Of a stretch of 64,000 nt of DNA, positions 56,901-64,000 are shown piece after piece. Numbering within the stretch: the first letter of the stretch is position 1; each line of letters opens with the position of its first letter. Origin of the DNA: Portunus trituberculatus (Eukaryota; Arthropoda; Malacostraca; Decapoda; Portunidae); NCBI RefSeq assembly GCF_017591435.1, contig NC_059299.1:10899223-10963222 (forward strand), written 5' to 3'. A model generated the notes under the pieces. That model was not told the DNA's origin. It saw nothing but the letters and a program-made list of their open reading frames with translations, and ran no database searches. The position numbers were made by a program, and so were the translations under genes.

Positions 56901-58342
56901 CTACCTTTAACAATTCTTCTGCCCACTCACCACCGTTCACCACTTCGTAGTCTTCCCACACTATTTCTTTGCAATTAAAGTCTCCAACTATCATCACTCT
57001 ATCCTTTCTGATGAGTTCTTGCTTCATTCTGTCTAGAGTATTTCTCATCACCATTTGGTACTGTTCATATTCCCAAGCACTGGTTCTGGGTGGTATGTAT
57101 ACTGTTATAATATTAATGTCCCTCTTGCCATCTGTTATAAGCATACTTATCACTTCCTCATTTCTCTTACTATAGTTCACCTCCTTCACTATCAGATCTT
57201 CCTTAGTAAGAACCATTATACCACCACCTCCTTTATTTTTCTATCATTTCTCCATACTTTGTAGTGTTTTACAACAAACCAGTCTAGCTTTATTTCGGCC
57301 TTAGCTTTGTTTCCACTACACACATTATGTCCGGTTCGTTATTTCTTAGGTAATCCATACATTCTAGCCTCTTAGACAGAAATCCATCTATGTTCGTGTA
57401 AGTCACTTTTATTCCATTCCTAGTCTCATTCTTCCATGTAATGCCTATTCCGTCTGTTTTATCCACCACTTCTTTAGCCTCCCATTTCTCATCCTCCAAA
57501 AACTTGGTCTTTTCCTCCTCTGTTCTTTCGTCATTCCTCTCCTTCACTTCAGTTACAAGCTCCTTCATTTTCATTCGCTCATCTTGTGACATATTTCTTC
57601 TTATGTAAATTGTTTTGGTTTCCTCAGAGTCCTTAAGTTTCCAAGCCCTCCTCAACAAGGCCTCCGCTGACAACTGAGACTTTAATTTCAATTTTAATGG
57701 TCTATTCTTGCCTTCCTCAAAAGCTCCCAATCTCACACTTTCTTTTACCTCAGCATATAGGTCCTCTTCTTCCACAGAGATCTTGTTCAGTAAAGACTTA
57801 ATCCTGTCATTTTCCTAATCCCTCCTGTCCTGCCAGTTCCTGTTAGTTTCTTCCCTCAATCCTATTATGATCACACATTTTTTCTTTTCAGCAATATCTC
57901 TCACCACATACTCATTTTCCTTTAGTGCCTTTACCATTTCCCTCTGCGTAATCCCTTTATTTTCCTCTTCCTGCTTTTTTTACTATCTCCCTAAACAATC
58001 TTTTGTACCTCCTGATGTTCATGGTTCACATCTTTCGGATATTTTCATCTCCATTTCCATGAGTTTAGCCTTCATCTCTTCACATTGTTTCCTTAGTTGT
58101 TGGTTTTCTTTCTCCATCTCTACTTTTTACTTCAATAGCTCTTTATTTGCTAACGTTAACAAATAGATCTCTTTTTTGAACGAATCATTCTCGGCTAGAA
58201 CTCTATCCAGTTTTTCTTCTATGGACAAAATGTTTAAAAACTTACTTTCCAGTGCCTGGATTCTTCCATCCATATCTAGTTTCTCCAGTCCTTTTGGCGT
58301 AGTTATAAAACCTTCAAAGTCTCTGGCTTGTGTAGATGCCAT
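53983..58342 (-). pseudogene. Family B' polyprotein: coiled coil, RRM, endonuclease, RT
   Basis: Start MASTQARDFEGFITTPKGLE (58342), with a coiled coil (IQALESKFLNILSIEEKLDR). 57775-57290: the second RRM half (RPLKLKLKSQLSAEALLRRA), a basic helix (RIKMKELVTEVKERN-like), then GIKVTYTNIDGFLSKRLECM and MCVVETKLRPK. The ORF1-like part thus runs in one frame into the endonuclease. 57216-56800: YIPPRTSAWEYEQYQMVM and MIVGDFNCKEIVWEDYE. 56780-56520: LGKSDHDVLSFEL. 56222-55734 and 55807-55139: DWKR-type fingers (WKRADIVPIYKNG), FRKGRSC, YLDLRKAFDKVPHNRL, GVPQGSVLGPIMF, FADDTK. 54366-53983: thumb. A shift occurs after FRKGRSC (about 55770). Confidence 0.85.
54367..55143. mobile_element. Unclassified 777-bp insertion in LINE B'
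   Basis: Flanked by TTTTCCAAAAAATCTT (54351-54366) and TTTTTTCAAAAATCTT (55144-55159), a 16-bp duplication (14 of 16 match) of RT sequence coding KIFWKT. The T-run at about 54431-54451 would be poly(A) on the minus strand but lies about 65 bp from the edge. No terminal inverted repeats, B box or long frame seen. A long target duplication suggests retroposition, but the class is unknown. Confidence 0.6.
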
Positions 58343-58547
58343 TTTTGTTATCGTCAGCTGATTACGGCCAAAACAATCACCGCATACACTCTCCTCTCAG
58401 GGATCACTCTCCATATCCCTCACTTTCAACATTAAGCGACAGTAGGACATTAACAGGACACTAACTTAGAGTTACCCGGGCCCTGTAACACCATAGGTAT
58501 TTTTCTTCTTCCCGTCCGCAGCCGGAGATGAGCCATCTTCTCTCAGC

Positions 58548-58567
58548 GTGTGTGTGTGTGTGTGTGT
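58548..58567. repeat. (GT)n junction between B' and C2
   Basis: A 20-bp GT run between the 5' end of B' (CTTCTCTCAGC) and the 3' end of C2 (ATTCACCTAGTTG). Confidence 0.9.
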
Positions 58568-61500
58568 ATTCACCTAGTTGTGTTCACCTAGTTGTAATTT
58601 TACAGGGCCTGGGTATCATACTCGTGTGGCCCCGTCTCCATATCTACACATCCAACTTTCCTTTAAAACTATGCACACTCCTTGCTGACACCACCTCCTC
58701 ACTCAAACCATTCCACACCCCCACACATCTTTGTGGAAAACTATATTTCTTCACATCCTTCAAGCATATTCCTTGGCTATCTTTTTACTATGCGATCTTG
58801 TAGTTCTATTTAAGTTTTCCTCTCTCAACATCATTTGCTCATTATCCACTTCATCCAGTCCATTCAACAGTTTATAAACCTGTATTAAATCTCCTCTTTC
58901 TCTTCTTTGTTCCAAGGTAAGCAAATTCATTTCTTTTAATCTCTCCTCATAGGTCATTTCTGCCAATTCCGGAACCATTTTGTTGCCATTCTCTGCAATC
59001 TCTCCAACTTCCTTATATGCTTCTTTTTATAAGGGGACCAAACCACTCCAGCATATTCCAATCTTGGTCTAATTACCATACTAATTAATTTCTTCATCAT
59101 ATCTTTATCCATATAATGGAAGGCTAATCCAATATTTTTATCAAATTATACGTTTCTCCAAACATCTTATCAATATGAGCCTCAAACTGCCCATGGTCTT
59201 GTATTATCACTCCCAAATCCTTTTCCTTTTCCACCTTTTTCAACACTACTTCTTCACCCATCTTATATGACCCTCTTGGCCGTCTTCCACTCTTCCCATC
59301 TCCATCACATGACTTTTGCTCAGATTAAATTCCATTTGCCACCTCTTGCTCCACTCCCAAATCTTATCCAGGTCTGCCTGTAAAATTTCACAATCTTCTT
59401 CACTCTTCACACACCTACACAACTTCGCATCATCCGCAAACAAATTAATATAACTGTTTACTCCTCTGGCATGTCATTAATATATACAAGGAAAAGTATT
59501 GGTGCCAGCACTGAGCCTTGTGGGACTCCACTCTCCACCACCAACCAGTCCGACTTTGCATCCCTTATTACCGTTCTCATCTCCCTCCATCTCAAGTAGT
59601 TTTCCATCCACTTTAACACTTTTCCTTTCAGTCCTCCATAAATCTCTAATTTCCATAACAGTCTCATGTGAGGTACCTTGTCAAAAGCTTTCTTTAAATC
59701 CAAATATACACAGTCCATCCATCCTCTCTCTCTTGTATTTTGTCAACCACTCTTGAATAAAAGCTCAGTAGATTTGTTACACATGACCTCCCTTTCCTGA
59801 AGCCAAATTGATGATCCGATAATAACTTATGATCCTCCAGGAACCGTATCCAATATTTCTTTATCACCCTCTCACAAATCTTACCGACCACACTTGTTAG
59901 AGACACAGGTCTATAGTTAAGAGGCTCTTCCTTACTGCCTCCCTTATAAATGGGCACCACTTCAGCTCTCTTCCACTCTACTGGTACTTCCCTGTTTCTA
60001 ATGAACACCTTATAATATCATATAATGGATCAATCAATTCTTCTCTACACTCCTTCAATAATTTTCCTGAAACTTCATCTGGTCCCATCGCTTTATCATC
60101 TTTAAGTTCCTCCAACATTTTATATAACTCCTTTTAGGTATCTTAATGTCATCCATGTGCACATTTCCTTGTACATTCTGAGGCTTTACAAACATTGTTT
60201 CTTCAGTAAATACTTGCTGAAACCTATTATTTAGCAATTCCGCTATATTCTTAGGGTCATCTACTATCCCTTGCTCTCCTTTTAATCTTTCAATGGACTC
60301 TCTCTTTTAAGTTTACCATTTATGAACCTGTAAAACAATTTTGGATGTTCCTTACTCTTGTCTACAATATCTTTTCAAATTTTCTTTCTTCCTCCTCCTT
60401 ACCCTCACATACTCATTTCTTGCCACTCTATAATTCTCCTTATTTAGTATATTCCTGCTCTTTTCCATCTTTTCCAAGCCACATCTCTCTTTTCCTTAGC
60501 CTTAACACAAGTTGCATTAAACCAATCCTTTCTTCCTTCCTCTCTCGGTTTATACTTTGGTACAAATTTCATAACTCCTTCTTTATAATATTTCATAAAA
60601 ATCTCATATTTCTTTTGCACTTCTCTGATTTGTAACATCTCCTCCCAATCTAATTTTCTGAAATAATTTTTCAAACTTTCTGTGTCCATCTTTCTATAAT
60701 TCAATCTACCACTCCTGTATGTCTCGTCCTTCCTTCGCTGTGTTGTTGCTATCTGCATTTCCATAACCACATGATCACTCTTTCCCAAAGGACACTTGTA
60801 TTGTATATCTCCACATAGGTACACTTCTCTTGTTAACACCAAATCCAGTCTAGCCGGTTCATCATCTCCTCTATATCTAGTATTTTCCTTCACCCTCTGT
60901 TCCATCATATTTTCCATCATTAGATTAAGAAATCTCTCTCCCCATGCTTCCTCTCCAACACCACTTACTAGATTTTCCCAATCCACCTCCTTACAATTAA
61001 AATCTCCTACTAGTATCACCTTTCTTTTTCCAGATAATACACTTTCCAAACTCTGTAAAGTATCCTTGATCATATTGTCGTATTCCTTAATGTCCAAGAA
61101 TTTGTTTTAGGAGGTACATAGGTCACCATGATTATTAATTCTTTTCCATCACTTTTTATCCTTATGCTTATCACTTCTGCGTTGTTCTTCCCATACCAAA
61201 CCTTATCCACATTTATTTATTTCTTCGTCATAATCATAACTCCTCCTCCACCTTTACTCTCTATCCTTTCTCCATATATTATATTTATTATCCAAATTTA
61301 TCTTTGTTTTTCATGCAATTTTGTCTCAGTCAAACACACTATATCAGGCTTCTCCACCATCATATAGTCTTGCAATTCCAATCTACTTGACAGTATCCCA
61401 TCTATATTAGTATACATTACGGTCCACCCACTGCTCCCTCTAGGGGTTCCTCCGTATTCCTTCTTTCCACATACCACTTTCTGACTCTCTCTCCTATAAC

Positions 61501-62776
61501 TCTCCAAAAACTTTTCTCTTTCCTCCTCAGACCGCTCATCATTTTTCCTTCTCGCCTCTTCCACCAATTCCTTATATCTTCTCCTCTCTTCCTCATTTCT
61601 ATTCTTTCTCACAAACACCTCTTTACAACCTTCTATCTCTCTTAACTTTGATGTTCTATATAGGATATCCTCCAGATTGTTGTGACTTCAGTACTACTTT
61701 AATCGGTCTGCTCACTCCTCCTTATACGGACCCAGTCTATGGATCTCTTCCACTTCTTCTTGTAGGTCTTTTTTTCATCATCATTTAGATTTTTGAACAG
61801 ATCTCTTACCGTTTTAATTCTTCCTTAATTCTCTTAGGCTTATATGTTATATTTTGTTCTTTCATCCCAAATATTAACACACTCTTCTTCTTTTCTGCTA
61901 TTTCCTTATCAATGTTTCCTTATTCTTCATTACATTAACCAGTTCCTTGGACCTTTCTTTTTTGTCTTCCTTCAACTGATCTTTAATTATTTCTTGTAAT
62001 CCAACCATCTCTGCTTCCCTCGACTCAGTCCATTGTGTTTTCTTCAGTTCCCATTCCCTTTCAAACCTTTCATTCTGCTCACTAATCATTTCCTTAAAGT
62101 CATCTTTCTCCTTTACTACTCTATCCATTTTCTCCTCCAACCGTCTCTTGTATTTTTCAACCTCCACTCTCAAGTGTGCATTCTCATCCACCAATCGTTT
62201 TCATTTTCCTCCAGTCTCTTAACTCTTTCCTTCAAAGCCTTTGGAATTCTCTATCCTGCTCCTCCTCACTCCTCTGAACTTTTAATTCCTTCACTAATTC
62301 CTCAAATCTCTTCTCCAACATTACCAATCTACCTTGCAATGTTGCCCCTGTTGAAGCTGGACTCATGCTTTGACTGGCCACTTTCGGCTTTGCTCCCTGG
62401 GCCTCAACATATTTTGAATTTGGTAATTTATTTCTTACCGGTCTATCCATTTTTTCTTACTCTTCCTGGGAACATGTGGGTGTGTGGTCAGTGGGGGCCA
62501 GGCCTGGTAGCTACGTGTGTGTGGTTGGATGCGTTGGCGGCTGCTATGGCTGGCCTTTGTGTGGTTCCCGCTCTGTCGTTTGGAGTGTGGAGGTTCTCAC
62601 ACTTCCGATCACTCCCATGTACACGCCACCAGGCTACGTTCACTCTGTACACTCATTCACTCGCTCTGATCGCCCCTCAATAGCAATAACTATTCTCACT
62701 CAAGCACATTGTTTAGCGTGTGGAGTGTTAGTTAGATGCCGCTCTTGCGCAGGAGGCACGTCCGTTCTCCATTGAG
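58568..62776 (-). mobile_element. LINE family C, copy C2 (full length)
   Basis: A minus-strand element with the longest C-family 5' UTR (62451-62776). Beyond it the plus strand is GT-rich (GCGTGTGCATGTGCGTGTAC and on), so both flanks are GT repeats. 3' end: AGGCCCTGTAAAATTACAAC then TAGGTGAACACAACTAGGTG then AATACACAC. Nearly identical to C1 along the shared part. Confidence 0.9.
58760..62450 (-). pseudogene. Family C polyprotein in C2
   Basis: 62450-62232: MDRPVRNKLPNSKYVEAQGA and the coiled-coil start. 62194-61898: a coiled coil (VEKYKRRLEEKMDRVVKEKD) and KKERSKELVNVMKNKETLIR. Then a broken RRM. 61618-61298: VRKNRNEEERRRYKELVEEA, REKFLESYRRESQKVVCGKK and VMYTNIDGILSSRLELQDYM, then IVCLTETKLHEK, a continuous frame joining the ORF1-like helix to the endonuclease. 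61097-60444: VILVGDFNCKEVDWENL, PARLDLVLTREVYL and GKSDHVVMEM. 60008-59694: WKRAEVVPIYKGG and FRKGRSCVTNL. 59718-59458: YLDLKKAFDKVPHMRL and GVPQGSVLAPILF. 59443-59246: FADDAKLCR (59440-59429). 58978-58760: thumb. Breaks are mostly single-base. Confidence 0.86.
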
Positions 62777-62890
62777 CGTGTGCATGTGCGTGTACGTGTG
62801 TGTGTGCATGTGTATGTGTGTATGGGTGAGTGTATATTTCCTTGTATGTGTATGTATATATAAGTGAAATTATATTTCCTTGTGTATGTG
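62777..62890. repeat. GT/TATG-rich block at the right end of the array
   Basis: Interrupted GTGTGT, GTAT and CATG repeats flank the 5' end of C2. They look like the microsatellite block at 41391-41607 on the other side of the array. Confidence 0.85.
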
Positions 62891-64000
62891 TATACTTAAG
62901 GGGACCGTCCGGTGGCCATGATATCGAAAAATCTGAAAAAATAAATAATAAATAAATTAATTAAATCTCCAAAACACCACCAGACCATCCCCAAACATAT
63001 GGGAACATAGTGATGGAGTATATTGAGGAAATACGATAAAATACATGGGATATTTAAACTTTAAAGGGCCCCTGCCATGCCCACTACAGCCCAGGGCTTC
63101 CTCCTTCCCACTCTCTGTGCTATAAATGATGATAATAAGCACGGAAAATTGCCATGGAAAGTGGTTTCTTTGGTAAGGAAAGATGGGTGCTGGCAACTCA
63201 GTATTATGGCATACACAGGAACACACCCTCTCCCTTTCCATTTTAGTGTCCATGTGACTGCGATGGGAGGAGGATCTATTGAGTATCTCGCCCGTTATTT
63301 CTAACCTTGCAAGCCACAATCCAGCCTATTTTACCTGTCTTTTTTGCCTTACAATATCTAAACAAACGGTGCAAGTGGAAATTACAAGTTGTAACGACCA
63401 TACATGGATGGGAGACACCCTCACCTTCGAGTGACTAATAACTACAATCACTGCAGGGGCGGCGAGGTGCCATATGAGGCGTACATGATATTCTGAACAT
63501 GCCTAAAAAGGATATATGATGCACATGGTGGTGTATGAGCACCAAATATCCAACCCAAAGAAATGTACAGGGTCATAGAGGACAGAAATGACATCTCTGA
63601 GTTTTTTTGCTTTTTTCTCAGTTTCCACTTTTTATCATTCAAATTGTATCTTTTCCCAGATTTCTCAACGGATTTTCAATCTTGAGGTATCATTTTGAAA
63701 CTCAATGAAGCTGCTATATTTTCACCTCAGAGAATATGGATTTTTTTTATAAGTGCCACAATATAATTTTATATAAAAAAAAAATGAAAAAAAAATGAAA
63801 AATTCATAATGGCCATCAAAAAAAAAAAAAAAAAAAATTCTATGATGTGAAAGGTTTTGGTATATGACATACTTCATATCCACACTGGCAAAATTGAAAT
63901 ATGCCCTGTAGCAGCAAAGTTTATAGGAAAAATATATATTTTTTAAAATTGATTTTTATATTTTTTCATGCAGTTATTTATGGGCCAATTCTCTTGTAAC
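62891..64000. other. Unassigned; possible left end of a TTAA-flanked element
   Basis: TTAA at 62896-62899 is followed by GGGGACCGTCCGGTGGCCAT, similar in layout to the TTAA-GGGC ends at 33345 and 37018. The rest holds short open frames on both strands (62957-63319 minus, 63077-63304 plus) that I do not recognise, and A-rich tracts after 63770. The partner end would be beyond the window. Confidence 0.35.

Larger units (their letters stand above)
53793..58547 (-). mobile_element. LINE family B' (full length, interrupted by a 0.78-kb insertion)
   Basis: The minus-strand 3' end is GACCCTGTAATACACAAATA then GGTAAAACACAC. The 5' end meets (GT)n at 58548. The 5' UTR (58343-58547) contains, on the plus strand, CGGGCCCTGTAACACCATAG then GTATTTTTC, an inverted copy of its own 3'-end motif. 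The RT is split at 54366/55144 by unrelated DNA with a 16-bp flanking duplication. Related copy: 22094-23821. Confidence 0.88.

Noticed and set aside
62957..63319. 120-codon minus-strand frame
   Set aside because: No domain recognised, and an overlapping plus-strand frame is equally open. Possibly interior of a TTAA-type element, but nothing supports a protein.

Overview
The window is eukaryotic nuclear DNA, most likely from a decapod crustacean or a close arthropod relative (inference). The evidence is a spliced metazoan gene with gt-ag introns, TTAGG-type repeats near 26.5 kb, very long (CT)n and (CA)n tracts, and a dense mix of non-LTR retrotransposons, Tigger/pogo, piggyBac, Harbinger and Tc1 DNA elements. 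There is no prokaryote-like operon structure.

One host gene is recognisable, on the + strand: a TRMT10C (MRPP1, mitochondrial RNase P protein 1) homologue. A 221-bp exon at 2232-2452 and an 80-bp exon at 27595-27674 join in frame across a 25.1-kb intron. A phase-compatible but unusual terminal exon at 29017-29129 is followed by AATAAA at 29645. The upstream exons lie outside the window.

Nearly everything else is transposable. 0-2 kb: fragments of LINE families A and C. 2.6-6.3 kb: a Tigger-like element carrying a piggyBac-like insertion, a 5S-like patch and a TA-flanked MITE. 6.3-11.6 kb: family A LINEs (SGNH-esterase ORF1, CR1/L2-like) and a related fragment. 11.7-15.3 kb: family D LINE with a tRNA-type SINE inside. 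15.7-18.2 kb: pogo/Tigger remnant with a PCNA-binding-type tail. 18.2-23.9 kb: LINEs of families B and B' with (CA)n tails. 24.2-25.5 kb: PIF/Harbinger transposase. 29.7-32.8 kb: second D copy. 33.3-37.0 kb: possible TTAA-flanked element holding two Tigger-like elements, one with a 641-bp palindrome. 37.0-40.5 kb: D fragment split by a MITE, then a Tc1 remnant, then an integrase/LTR remnant.

The striking region is 41.6-62.8 kb. Six non-LTR units (C1, B1, a C fragment, B2, B', C2) all point the same way (minus). They are joined almost end to end by (GT)n tracts, with a further 0.2-kb spacer at one junction. Families B, B' and C share one architecture: a coiled-coil/RRM ORF1-like region reads in frame into an APE endonuclease and then a reverse transcriptase with FADD. 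They also share a 3' end built of a roughly 14-nt repeat ending TAGGTRAATACACAC. In B and B' the 5' untranslated region carries an opposite-strand copy of the element's own 3'-end sequence. This looks like a microsatellite-associated LINE lineage that piles up in (CA)n/(GT)n.

Most reading frames are broken. Several breaks are 1-2 nt homopolymer differences between near-identical copies, so part of the decay may be sequencing error. All family assignments are by eye from translated motifs; no database search was possible.
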